64,000 nt of DNA, taken from assembly GCA_003154115.1 (NCBI GenBank), contig PMCF01000433.1, positions 54,787 through 118,786 on the forward strand, written 5' to 3'. Each line of letters starts with the position of its first letter. Position 1 is the first letter of the stretch. A program made the position numbers and the translations under genes. Below the pieces are notes generated by a model. The model saw only the letters and a list, made by a program, of their open reading frames with translations, was not told where the DNA came from and did not search any database. Shown one piece after another: positions 18,626 to 27,746 of this stretch. Origin of the DNA: Anaerolineae bacterium. Lineage in GTDB: Bacteria; Chloroflexota; Anaerolineae; Fen-1058.

Positions 18626-18747
18626 CTGGCGTGGCATCGCCACAAAATTCATACTGGTTCCACACCAATTTCGATCAAAAATAAGTAGTTTTACGGATAG
18701 ACAAACGGGACTTATTCGTGCATACTGTTGGCTGGTTATCCTTGTGA

Positions 18748-18899
18748 CAGCAATTCTCAATTTGATACGTTGCAATAGGCAGGCGACTCGAAGTCGCGCT
18801 TTATGAGCCGCTGGTTGATCGTCCGCCGGCGTGGACGCAATTTCGTCGGCGCGCAGCAGCCCATCAGGCACGATTTGAATCGCAAGTTGAGAATTGCTG
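18748..18899. repeat. Small inverted-repeat element B (MITE-like)
   Basis: The left end CAGCAATTCTCAATTTG and right end CAAGTTGAGAATTGCTG match the ends of element A. A small hairpin (GCGACT-CGA-AGTCGC) lies near the left end, and CCCATCAGGCA recurs before the right end. It is a second, diverged copy in the same orientation as A. A target duplication could not be defined. Confidence 0.6.
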
Positions 18900-19028
18900 A
18901 TCGGGTTATCACCTTCTCTCAAATATGGGATAGTAATCCATCAACTACATGTCACCTGTCACTTACAGGGTGTAAGGTTAATGCCACAATAAGCAGATAC
19001 CTCAATCTACTTCACAGGGGGAACACCG

Positions 19029-19778
19029 ATGCGCGACAAACAAACGCTTGAAGCCGTAGCTCGTCTGCTGGGGTTAATGACGGCCACACCCAACTTGCGC
19101 GATCAACCGCAGCCCGGCGATCGGCCTGGCGCATTCACTCACTGGTTTGACGGCGGCGCGATCACCGTGGTGAATGACTATGCCCTTTATGAATTCGTCG
19201 ACGGCGCACGGGCCTTGCTGCCTGCGCCTTTTCGACAGGTTTTCCTGCAGCTCCCGGATGGAACCCACTTGTCGCTTTCTTGGGAAAAGGTTGATCTGCC
19301 AGCCAAGTCCAGCGCGTTATCAGTTCGAGCGCAAGTACGATGTCCGCGCTGCCAGCATGATAATGCGCCCGATTCTCGTTTTTGCAGCGAGTGCGGTGCG
19401 GCGCTAACGTTGCCGACTGTTGCGCCGATCCTGCCTGAACCTGTGAGCGGTATGGGCGTTGCGAGTATTCCACCCGTTGTGGCGCAACCTGCACCAGCTC
19501 CGGTGATGGCTGCCCCCGCGGCTGCGCTTGAGACGATTCCGCCGACACCGGCTGCGGCAAAGCAGTGCCCACACTGCCTAGCACCGAACAAACCAACGGC
19601 GCGTTTCTGCTTGACCTGCGGCAAGCCCATCCCTGCTGCGGTGACCGGGCCTATCGCTCAAGGCAAGTCATCGCCCCCGTCTGCGCCTGGTACGGCTGAG
19701 AAAATCTGTGCTAGTTGCCAATTTGCCAATACTTCGACCGCGCATCACTGTCAAAGATGCGGCGCATTATTAGCGTGA
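19029..19778 (+). CDS. Triple zinc-ribbon protein with N-terminal unknown domain
   Basis: ATG 19029 follows AGGGGG. The N-terminal 95 residues (ARLLGLMTATPNLRDQ, HWFDGGAITVVNDYALYEF) form a small unassigned domain. Three double-cysteine zinc ribbons follow (CPRCQHD..CSECG, CPHCLAP..CLTCG, CASCQFA..CQRCG), separated by Pro/Ala linkers. There is no membrane helix. It is followed 9 nt later by another zinc-ribbon protein and then a kinase. Role unknown; an adaptor in kinase signalling is plausible. Confidence 0.75.
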   Translation: MRDKQTLEAVARLLGLMTATPNLRDQPQPGDRPGAFTHWFDGGAITVVNDYALYEFVDGARALLPAPFRQVFLQLPDGTHLSLSWEKVDLPAKSSALSVRAQVRCPRCQHDNAPDSRFCSECGAALTLPTVAPILPEPVSGMGVASIPPVVAQPAPAPVMAAPAAALETIPPTPAAAKQCPHCLAPNKPTARFCLTCGKPIPAAVTGPIAQGKSSPPSAPGTAEKICASCQFANTSTAHHCQRCGALLA

Positions 19779-19787
19779 GGCGCAACC

Positions 19788-20510
19788 ATGCAACTTACTT
19801 GCCCCCACTGTCAGAGTCTCAATCGCCCGGACGCGAAGTTTTGTCTCTCCTGCGGCGTGCCTTTGACCACGATCCAAGCCCAGCCCGCCGCCTCGCCCGG
19901 TTCTCCGCCAGTTTCTACGGTGGCGTGTCCTCAGTGCGGCAAAGATGTTAGTGTGAAAGCCAAGTTCTGCAACTATTGCGGCCAACCGTTCAACCCGTCG
20001 CCAGTGGCCGTGCTGTCTGCCGCTCCAGCTTCGGCCCCGCCGCCGGGCCTTCCAGCAACACCGCCTCCACCCTATGCCGCACCAGCTTATACACCTAAAA
20101 ACAAGGTCATGTCACACCGCCAGAAGGTGACACTCATCGTGGTGGGAGTGATGGTCGGAACGATATTGGGAATACTGGCTCTTCTTTTTTTGCCGGAAGT
20201 GTTAAAAAAGATTACCCCGCCTGCGAGTTCTGCATCGTCCACACCATCGGTTGTGCCCTCAGCAACGCCAACACAAGCAATGTCTTCGCCGACCAATGTT
20301 GCGCCTTCTGTTTCCCGGCCTGAGTGTCTACCCATATTACGAAGGGACGGTCAGGTACAGAAATATTCCGTTAAAAAACCTGATGAAACGCTGGACGGAA
20401 TCGCGGAACAATATCACATGCGTGTTGGTGATTTAATTCGGCTCAATGATTTGCGCGGAGACTATCGGCCTCAACCAGGTGATTGTCTGTGGGTCTACCC
20501 CAAAAACTGA
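19788..20510 (+). CDS. Zinc-ribbon membrane protein with extracytoplasmic LysM domain
   Basis: Begins 9 nt after the previous stop. Two zinc ribbons (CPHCQSL..CLSCG and CPQCGKD..CNYCG) occupy the first 65 residues. A Pro-rich linker, one transmembrane helix (about residues 112-132, VGVMVGTILGILALLFL), a Ser/Thr-Pro stretch and a C-terminal LysM module (YSVKKPDETLDGIAEQYHM, LNDLRGDYRPQPGDCLWV) follow. LysM binds peptidoglycan or chitin, so the protein connects the wall with a cytosolic zinc-ribbon partner. The next gene is a kinase, a likely partner. Confidence 0.82.
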   Translation: MQLTCPHCQSLNRPDAKFCLSCGVPLTTIQAQPAASPGSPPVSTVACPQCGKDVSVKAKFCNYCGQPFNPSPVAVLSAAPASAPPPGLPATPPPPYAAPAYTPKNKVMSHRQKVTLIVVGVMVGTILGILALLFLPEVLKKITPPASSASSTPSVVPSATPTQAMSSPTNVAPSVSRPECLPILRRDGQVQKYSVKKPDETLDGIAEQYHMRVGDLIRLNDLRGDYRPQPGDCLWVYPKN

Positions 20511-20555
20511 CGACACATCTTGTCTAGCGATCATTCGACAAAAGGATTTTCTTCC

Positions 20556-21812
20556 ATGCTCAACACAGGCGCATTGCTTCAACAAAATCGGTATCGCATC
20601 GTGCAGCGGATTGGCGGCGGCGGCATGGGTGTCGTGTATCTAGCCGAAGATATGCGTTTGGCCGGACGGCGCTGTGCCATCAAAGAATTTTCGCCGGATC
20701 AACTCTCGCTGCAGGATCGCGACTGGGCCACGCAGACTTTTCGGCAAGAGGCTGCCATCCTGTCCAGACTCACGCATCGCGGCCTAACCAATATCTATGA
20801 TTATTTCGGAGAAGGCACAACCGAATATCTGGTCATGGAGCTGGTTGAGGGCGAAACATTGGAAGCCCGTTTGGAGCGCGCCAAAGACGGACGGTTACCG
20901 CAAGCCGAGACGCTGGAGCTTGCAGATCAATTGTGCGATGTGCTGGAGTATCTGCACCAGCAAGCGCCGCCCATCGTCTTCCGTGACCTGAAGCCTGGAA
21001 ACATCATGTTGACGCCAGCGGGTCAGGTCAAATTGATCGACTTCGGTATTGCCCGCTTGTTTAAGCAGGGTCAGTCGCGCGATACCGTCAGCCTGGGCAC
21101 GCCCGGCTACGCCGCCCCGGAACAGTACGGCGGCAAGGGGCAGACCGATCCTCGCTCGGACATTTATAGCCTGGGCGTGGTTCTACACCAGATGCTGACG
21201 GGCTACGACCCGACCGCGACGCCTTTCAATCTGCCGGTGACACGGACGCTCAATGCCAGTGTGCCACCCGCCTTGGAGGCCGTTATCCGCAAAGCGACTA
21301 ACGTCGATCCGAATCAGCGGTTTCAAACGGTTGCTGAAATGCGCGCCGGCTTGTCTGGTCAGGCGTCAACTTCGCATGGCCGGATCTTGGTATTGTTGGC
21401 ACTGGGCGCGTTAGCGGTGCTGTTACTGGGGGGGGCGTTCCTGCTCAGTTCAAATAATGGCATCACAGGAGTGGTGGGGGGCACACCTACGGCAACGGCG
21501 ACAATAACCGCATCACCACCCACCGTTGCGCCGACTGCGACAGCGACGCGCACCGCTACACCGACTTTCACTGCGACTGCCACGCGCAATCCAACGGTTA
21601 CGCCACTCAGCGCGACCGCGACGGAGACCGAGACGCCTTCACCGACGGCAACGCGTGTCTTGCCGACGCGTGTCCGCGTCATCAACACTCAGGTCCCACC
21701 CACGGCAACGCAGCCGACCTGCCCGTCAGGTCAATTCTGGGATGACATTATGAAGCGCTGCAAGAATCAGCCAGGCGGCGGGCCAGGGCCAGGGCCAGAG
21801 CCAACACGATAG
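20556..21812 (+). CDS. Transmembrane Ser/Thr protein kinase (FRD type) with Thr-Pro-rich outer tail
   Basis: ATG 20556 (MLNTGALLQQNRYRI) is preferred over the track start at 20520 because it aligns with the other kinases and follows AAAGGA. The kinase domain (residues 10-275) has GGGGMGVVYLA, CAIKEF, VFRDLKPGN in the HRD position, DFGIA and GTPGYAAPEQ. A transmembrane helix (about 283-305) and 110 outer residues of Thr-Ala-Pro repeats follow, ending in a small Cys-containing piece (CPSGQFWDDIMKRCKNQ). The outer tail has no recognisable ligand domain. It is preceded by the LysM zinc-ribbon gene. Confidence 0.88.
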   Translation: MLNTGALLQQNRYRIVQRIGGGGMGVVYLAEDMRLAGRRCAIKEFSPDQLSLQDRDWATQTFRQEAAILSRLTHRGLTNIYDYFGEGTTEYLVMELVEGETLEARLERAKDGRLPQAETLELADQLCDVLEYLHQQAPPIVFRDLKPGNIMLTPAGQVKLIDFGIARLFKQGQSRDTVSLGTPGYAAPEQYGGKGQTDPRSDIYSLGVVLHQMLTGYDPTATPFNLPVTRTLNASVPPALEAVIRKATNVDPNQRFQTVAEMRAGLSGQASTSHGRILVLLALGALAVLLLGGAFLLSSNNGITGVVGGTPTATATITASPPTVAPTATATRTATPTFTATATRNPTVTPLSATATETETPSPTATRVLPTRVRVINTQVPPTATQPTCPSGQFWDDIMKRCKNQPGGGPGPGPEPTR

Positions 21813-21922
21813 TACAGGCGAGCATTGCAGATCAACCTGTTCATTAACAAATCCTAAAAGGGTGATAAGTAGCGCGACCCTATCGCTTTGACAGCAATTC
21901 AACCCCATCCAGGAGGCGCACA

Positions 21923-24900
21923 ATGTTGCAGACTACAGTTCGAAGCAGGAAAATCTTCATCATGAGCGTTGTGTTAATCATGGCTGTGTCGCTAATCTCG
22001 ACACAAGTCGCGGCACGTAGTTCGAGCCGTCCCCCAACGCGAGTTACTGTCGTGCAAGGGCAGCCTGAAGCGGGTCCCTTGCATCTAGCGCTTGTATTTG
22101 ACAACGACACCCTCGTCGGCACCGTTACCGTATCCAGCAAAGATAACAGACCATGGGCGGATGTGCGTGGTCAAGCTTACTTGCTGAATTCGGCTGGGGA
22201 GCGTCTGGCGGTTATCCCGCTACAACCGCTCGGGCCTGGAGAGTTTCGGCTGATTGCCCCACTAGGCAAACTCGCTTCAGCATCAGGTTACTTGGATATC
22301 CAACTGCCGGGGAATGAACAGGCAGCTGAAGTGCGTGGAGTGTATCAAGTTGACCGGGCTAATCGTACGCTTGTTTGGGCCAAGTCGGCGCCTGATAGCC
22401 CAACTGCGCGCTTCCCTCAATCGGCGGGCGGCCCTGATGCTTTTGGGTATGTCTGGGATGACACGACGACCTATTCATGGATTGACACGTCTGGCGGAAC
22501 GTCTGTTTCACTGCGTGATGACGACTGGGCCGGGCCGTTTCCTCTTGGATTCACCTTCAATTTTTATGGTCAGAACTATACCCAGTTCTATATTGACTCG
22601 AATGGTTATATCGGGTTCGACCCCACTCAGAAGGCGTCCTACTGGTCCAACGTTCGTCTCCCATCCGCGCATCGACCAAATAATGTAGTTGCGCCGTTCT
22701 GGGAAGACTTTGATCCCACACAGGGTGGTGTAATTCGTTACCGCACAGTAGGGACCTCGCCCAATCAGATGATGGTTGTAGAGTGGAGCAATGTGCCGAT
22801 ATACGGCACGTCCGAACTTCAATCTTTCCAGCTGATCCTTTACGAAGGCAGCAATAATATCAAGTATCAGTATCCGGCAACTCGACAAGGTGACAGCGGT
22901 GACCTTTTCTACGCCACGGCGGGCATCGAAAACGACGATGGCACGATTGGGCTGGAGTACCCCTACCTCATCCCAATTACAACAACTCGCGCCGTGCAGT
23001 TCAACTACAACCGTCCGGCATATAACGTCTTCCTCACCCCCTGGCTTCAAGGGAGTTCAGCGGCCGCTGGCGCATCTGCTTCCTTCCACGTGCTGGTCAA
23101 GAACTTAGGGACCAATGCCGATACTTACACGCTGAGTCGCTCGGCGTATAGTGGCGCAGATTGGGCGGTGAGCTTCTATCAAAGCGATGGTATCACACCG
23201 CTGGCGGGCAACTCAACCGGCAGCATCGCGGCTGGCGCGCAGAAGGACATTGTAGCCAAAGTGAATGTGCTCGCCGGAGCCAGCATAGGAAGTTGGTCTC
23301 GTGTAGCGGTGCGGACTACTTCACAAACCAGCGGAACTGTGCAAAGCACAGTCGTGCTGGATGCCATGAACACCCCCTCATTTTATCAGGCGTATGTCGA
23401 TGATTACAGCGGTGACGGCACAGAAGACTCTGAGAATTATATCGATCCGATTGTAGCTGGCGCGCATCGCTCCATGCGCTTAACGACCGACCTCGACAAT
23501 TCGAACTATGCGGGCATAACGGCTATGCCGGATGGCAACGCCGTAACTGTCTGGAATACAAATTATACGAACAACAATTCGATATCTGTTAGCGATGTTC
23601 AGTACGCGGTTGTCGATCAGAATGGAAGTTTTGTCCGGCCCATCACCCGGCTGACGAATAACTCGGCTGCAACACAAAGAACCTTTGATTTCAGCCCAGC
23701 ACCTGCTGTCGCGCCGAATGGCAACATCCTTATCGGCTGGGCCTTGCAGAAGGATACCAACGGTGACAGGTCTATAGATCGCTATGATGCTTGGTATACA
23801 ATAGTTAGCAGGAGTGGCGGAACTATCAAGGTTCCAACCGCGCTGACAAATAATGCCAGCGACTATCCGCGTGACTATCCACCTTCCGTTGTTGCGCTTA
23901 TCAACGGTAATTTCCTATTGACTTGGGAACATGCGGCCTCAAGCAGTGGACCCGTGGATATTCACTACGCTGTGTTGGACAGCAATGGCAACATTGTCAA
24001 GGGTCCCACCCGGTTGACCGGAGGCGGAGGATTGAATGTGACCCCAGGCGCGGCTTCGTTCCCTAATGGGAAAGCTGCCATCGTATGGATTTCTTACAAC
24101 ACCGATGGCAATGGCGAGGTTTATTACGCTGTGCTGAATGCCGATGGGACATCCCCAAACGTGCTCACACCCATTACTGCGAATGGTGCTAACGCCAGCA
24201 GCAGCGATCCGGATGTGGCTGCTTTGGCTGACGGACAACTGGCCGTTGCCTGGACACAGGCAACAACGGACTTCCAGATTCAGTATAAAGTCGTGACCGG
24301 CGAGCCTCCGGTGCCTTCTAGCTGGACCACAATCGCCAGCCAGGATTTTGAAGGAGCCTTCCCTGGGGCTTGGCAGGTCTTTGATAACGATGGAACCACC
24401 AACGGCGAATATCAATGGGCTAAACGAAACTGCAAATCCTACGCGGGTAGTTATAGTGGTTGGGCGGTTGGTGGTGGAGCGAATGGCGCTGTTTTGACCT
24501 GCGGTGCTAACTATCCAAATAACGCCGACTCCTGGATGGTCTATGGCCCGTTCAGTTTGACTGACGCCACGGCTAGCGACCTTCAATTCAAACTGTGGTT
24601 AAATAGTGAGACTAGCTATGATCAGATCTGTCGGCTCGCGTCGATTAACGGTACAAACTTCTTCGGCACCTGCACCACAGGAAACTCGGGAGGTTGGATT
24701 GACAAAGTCCTGGATCTTTCTAACGTTTACAATCTGGGCAACTTAATGGGGCAGTCTAACGTCTGGGTGGCGTTGGTATATTCCAGCGATGCGTCTAACA
24801 ACTATCCAGAGGGCGCTTATGTGGATAATATTGTGCTGCGGAAATGCACGTCTCCATCATGTCCGGCCACAAACATTACAAGGTCTATTTCAGGTGACGG

Positions 24901-25810
24901 ACAGTCCGTGGAGTCGCCCAAGCAAGTGATGCGTGCGCTCAGCTCAACCGCCACGAACACTAGTGTCCAGCCTCAGGCCGCGCTTGCGACAATCTACACG
25001 GTTCCCAATGCAGTGAGCGGTGCTAACAACTACGTGTCCCTCAGCATCTCTCCTACTGTCAATCATAACGATCTTCTGATCATGACTTGGTTGGATGATG
25101 CGAACACCGAATTCGTGTTGTACGCCTTAGCGAACCAGACAGGAACGATTTTAACTCCTGCGACTGTCTTACAGCGCACGCGACATTCTAATATTTGGTC
25201 AAGTTGGAACGGTTACGGGAACGCCTACATGCCGCTTCAAGTAAACATGACGGTCAAGGTTTATCTACCGGTTGTGCTCAAAGGCTATCCACCTGTCCCG
25301 CCTCCCCCGCCAGTCACGAATGGGGGATTTGAAACAGGCAATTTGTACGGCTGGACCGCAGGTGGCGGCGTGGGGCTGGTGCCACAGGTGGTTACTTCTC
25401 AACGCCGCACAGGGAGTTATGCTGCGCTTCTTGGCCAGGAGGGTGCTCCATGCGAATCTTCTGGTGGACTGATTGGCTCGTCTTGGATCTACCAGGATAT
25501 CACAGTGCCCAGCTCGGGCTCGGCACAATTGACGTTTTACTATCGCATTTTCACCTATGACAAGCTCAACGCTGACAAGTACGACAGTTTTGAAGTTTAT
25601 ATCAATGGCACACTGTTGAATCGCATGGGAAATACCACCCCAAGTTTCGGCTGTTCAAAGCCGATCAATGATCTGAATTGGCAACTGTTCGCCTATGATC
25701 TGAGTGCCTACCGTGGCCAGACCGTTCGGCTGCAATTAGTGAACACTACGCGTCCGGACGGCTGGTATGGGACATGGACCTACGTTGACGATGTGGTGAT
25801 AGGCCCTTAA
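21923..25810 (+). CDS. Large secreted multidomain surface protein
   Basis: ATG 21923 follows AGGAGG. A signal peptide (residues 1-32, VVLIMAVSLISTQVAA) starts a 1295-residue protein. Recognisable parts are a nidogen-like domain (FTFNFYGQNYTQFYIDSNGYIGF, about 195-360), a NEW3-like beta-sandwich (about 370-480), a beta-propeller-like region with repeated 'hxYAVLDxNG' units (about 500-790), a jelly-roll (ASQDFEGAFPGAWQVFDN), and a final carbohydrate-binding-like domain (TNGGFETGNLYGWT). VYLPVVLK occurs before the last domain, a common element in Chloroflexota surface proteins. Probably a cell-surface adhesin or S-layer-associated protein. Its position between two kinases may only be neighbourhood. 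Confidence 0.8.
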   Translation: MLQTTVRSRKIFIMSVVLIMAVSLISTQVAARSSSRPPTRVTVVQGQPEAGPLHLALVFDNDTLVGTVTVSSKDNRPWADVRGQAYLLNSAGERLAVIPLQPLGPGEFRLIAPLGKLASASGYLDIQLPGNEQAAEVRGVYQVDRANRTLVWAKSAPDSPTARFPQSAGGPDAFGYVWDDTTTYSWIDTSGGTSVSLRDDDWAGPFPLGFTFNFYGQNYTQFYIDSNGYIGFDPTQKASYWSNVRLPSAHRPNNVVAPFWEDFDPTQGGVIRYRTVGTSPNQMMVVEWSNVPIYGTSELQSFQLILYEGSNNIKYQYPATRQGDSGDLFYATAGIENDDGTIGLEYPYLIPITTTRAVQFNYNRPAYNVFLTPWLQGSSAAAGASASFHVLVKNLGTNADTYTLSRSAYSGADWAVSFYQSDGITPLAGNSTGSIAAGAQKDIVAKVNVLAGASIGSWSRVAVRTTSQTSGTVQSTVVLDAMNTPSFYQAYVDDYSGDGTEDSENYIDPIVAGAHRSMRLTTDLDNSNYAGITAMPDGNAVTVWNTNYTNNNSISVSDVQYAVVDQNGSFVRPITRLTNNSAATQRTFDFSPAPAVAPNGNILIGWALQKDTNGDRSIDRYDAWYTIVSRSGGTIKVPTALTNNASDYPRDYPPSVVALINGNFLLTWEHAASSSGPVDIHYAVLDSNGNIVKGPTRLTGGGGLNVTPGAASFPNGKAAIVWISYNTDGNGEVYYAVLNADGTSPNVLTPITANGANASSSDPDVAALADGQLAVAWTQATTDFQIQYKVVTGEPPVPSSWTTIASQDFEGAFPGAWQVFDNDGTTNGEYQWAKRNCKSYAGSYSGWAVGGGANGAVLTCGANYPNNADSWMVYGPFSLTDATASDLQFKLWLNSETSYDQICRLASINGTNFFGTCTTGNSGGWIDKVLDLSNVYNLGNLMGQSNVWVALVYSSDASNNYPEGAYVDNIVLRKCTSPSCPATNITRSISGDGQSVESPKQVMRALSSTATNTSVQPQAALATIYTVPNAVSGANNYVSLSISPTVNHNDLLIMTWLDDANTEFVLYALANQTGTILTPATVLQRTRHSNIWSSWNGYGNAYMPLQVNMTVKVYLPVVLKGYPPVPPPPPVTNGGFETGNLYGWTAGGGVGLVPQVVTSQRRTGSYAALLGQEGAPCESSGGLIGSSWIYQDITVPSSGSAQLTFYYRIFTYDKLNADKYDSFEVYINGTLLNRMGNTTPSFGCSKPINDLNWQLFAYDLSAYRGQTVRLQLVNTTRPDGWYGTWTYVDDVVIGP

Positions 25811-25860
25811 AACAGCCCCCATCCGTGTCTCGAGAGATATTGATCTCAAAATGTTTCACC

Positions 25861-25890
25861 TGGGGCATCAAAGGCAGCTTTGATGCCCCA
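25861..25890 (+). promoter_or_regulatory. Perfect 12-bp hairpin next to kinase ribosome-binding site
   Basis: TGGGGCATCAAA, loop GGCAGC, TTTGATGCCCCA form a perfect stem. No T-tract follows, so it is not a standard terminator. The 3' arm ends at the AGGA that serves the kinase at 25903, so the hairpin may mask the ribosome-binding site. It could also be a 3'-end stabiliser of the preceding mRNA. Confidence 0.6.
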
Positions 25891-25902
25891 GGATGAATGT
25901 CT

Positions 25903-27612
25903 ATGCTAGGACCAAACGTAATCCTTCAATCCCGTTACCGTATTCAGCGCTCCCTGGGCAGTGGCGGCATGGGTGATGTTTACCTGGCGGAAGACACCCG
26001 CCTGACCGGGCGTTTCTGCGCCATCAAAGGCATGTCGCCCGCGGCGCTGCCACCCGCCGATCGCAACTGGGCCATTACCGCCTTTCGGCAGGAAGCGCAG
26101 ATGCTCGCCACGCTGCGGCATCGCGGCCTGACCCAGGTCGCCGATTTTTTTGCGGAAGGCGGCAATTGGTATCTGGTGATGGAATACGTGGAGGGCCTCA
26201 CGCTCGAAGACCGCTTGCAACAAGCGCCGGGCAACCGGCTGCCGGTTCAAGAAGCATTAAGTATCATTTACCAATTGTGCGATGTGCTGAACTATCTCCA
26301 TCGCCAGAATCCGCCGGTTGTCTTCCGTGACTTGAAACCTTCCAACGTCATGCTGACCCCGCAAGGGGAAGTCAAGCTCATCGACTTTGGCATTGCGCGT
26401 TTCTTCAAGCCCGGCAAAGCGCAGGACACCGTCAACCTGGGCACGCCGGGCTATGCCGCGCCCGAACAACACGGGCACGGCGGTCAAACCGACGCGCGTT
26501 CGGATGTCTACAGTCTCGGTGTGCTGCTTCATCAAGTCCTGACCGGTCACGATCCGACGGCCACCATTTTTAGTTTGCCCTCCGCCCGATCGCTCAACCC
26601 GGCGATTCCGGCCGCCGGTGAAGCGGTGATTGTTCGCGCCACTCAGATGAATCCCGCCTTCCGGTTTCAAAGTGTGCAGGAATTTCGCCAGGCGCTCTTT
26701 TTGGCGACGCCGACGCCAACGACACAAATGCCCGCAGTACTCCCATACACGGCGACCACGCCTGTACCAATTGGCCCAGCCACGCCGCAGTATCCCGTTG
26801 TTCCACCTGCGCCGCCTTATCCCCCGGCGCAGTCCTATTCTCCGCCTGCCACACCTGCCTCAAACAAATGGCTCTGGGCTGGTCTGGCTTTGCTGGCGAT
26901 CATTAGCCTGGTATTGGTGGCGATTCTCATTTCACAGTCTAACTCCGGTAATACGACGCCTATCACGATTACTCCGGTCGTCCAACACGATACGTCATCG
27001 CCGACTGCGACTGTGAACGATGTGGGCGGCGACTCCAGCCGAGATGATACTTCAACGCCGAAGCCTGTCACATCAACTCCGTTACCGACCGTCACACCGC
27101 GTCCTACCAACACGTTGCGATCCACTTCGACGCCGCGACCGACTATTACACCCCGGCCAACAGATACATTTGCGCCAACCTGCCCCGCCGTTTCCGGCCC
27201 GTTTGCCAGTTTGGGAACAGAGCTGCAAAGCCGGCTGGGGTGCGTTCAGGGAGCTGCTTACGCGACTGATGCTGCGGAAGAACTCTTTCAAAACGGGCGC
27301 ATGATCTGGCGCAAAGACAACGATCGGATATACGCCATCTATAATAGTGGCCGTTGGGAAAGTCACGCCGATACCTGGCTTGAAGGCGATCCCGATTATT
27401 CCTGCGGCGGTTCCGAAACGCCGCCCACTCCTATTCGCGGCTTTGGCCGGGCCTGGTGCAATTTTGCCAGTATCCGCAACGGGCTAGGCAATGCGGTCGA
27501 TGGTGAACGTGGACTTGGGATCACGGTACAGCAATTTGCCAATGGGTTCATTGTACGGACCGATAATCAAACCATGGTGCTGTACAATGATCAGACTTGG
27601 GAGCGACGGTAG
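25903..27612 (+). CDS. Transmembrane Ser/Thr protein kinase (FRD type) with outer FxNGxMIW-type domain
   Basis: ATG 25903 is 9 nt from AGGA; ATG 25897 is only 3 nt away and less likely. The kinase domain (about 8-270) shows GSGGMGDVYLA, CAIKGM, VFRDLKPSN (H to F), DFGIA and GTPGYAAPEQ. A Pro-rich linker, a transmembrane helix (about 325-347) and a Thr-Pro stretch precede a C-terminal domain of about 145 residues (ELFQNGRMIWRKDNDRIYAIYN, IRGFGRAWCNFASIRNGLG, VQQFANGFIVRT). This pattern recurs in extracellular Chloroflexota proteins and probably binds a wall or extracellular ligand. The ligand is unknown. Confidence 0.87.
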   Translation: MLGPNVILQSRYRIQRSLGSGGMGDVYLAEDTRLTGRFCAIKGMSPAALPPADRNWAITAFRQEAQMLATLRHRGLTQVADFFAEGGNWYLVMEYVEGLTLEDRLQQAPGNRLPVQEALSIIYQLCDVLNYLHRQNPPVVFRDLKPSNVMLTPQGEVKLIDFGIARFFKPGKAQDTVNLGTPGYAAPEQHGHGGQTDARSDVYSLGVLLHQVLTGHDPTATIFSLPSARSLNPAIPAAGEAVIVRATQMNPAFRFQSVQEFRQALFLATPTPTTQMPAVLPYTATTPVPIGPATPQYPVVPPAPPYPPAQSYSPPATPASNKWLWAGLALLAIISLVLVAILISQSNSGNTTPITITPVVQHDTSSPTATVNDVGGDSSRDDTSTPKPVTSTPLPTVTPRPTNTLRSTSTPRPTITPRPTDTFAPTCPAVSGPFASLGTELQSRLGCVQGAAYATDAAEELFQNGRMIWRKDNDRIYAIYNSGRWESHADTWLEGDPDYSCGGSETPPTPIRGFGRAWCNFASIRNGLGNAVDGERGLGITVQQFANGFIVRTDNQTMVLYNDQTWERR

Positions 27613-27746
27613 AATTCGTGTTGAAGCACTTGACAGGGAAATGATATGCGAAACCATCATCTTGCCGCCGCTCCCGGTGGCGTGTTCCACATTCCAATCC
27701 GCCCCGCGGACGGGGCTTGGAGCAGTTATTGCAGGGGAGTCCACAC

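Noticed and set aside
18515-18922. Reverse-strand 135-codon ORF in the repeat gap
   Set aside because: It crosses both inverted-repeat elements and their ends. Its apparent internal repeat (PDG) comes from the elements, and there is no ribosome-binding site.
27630-27660. TTGACA at 27630 as promoter of the kinase-FHA operon
   Set aside because: No acceptable -10 at 16-18 bases; the match is probably accidental.
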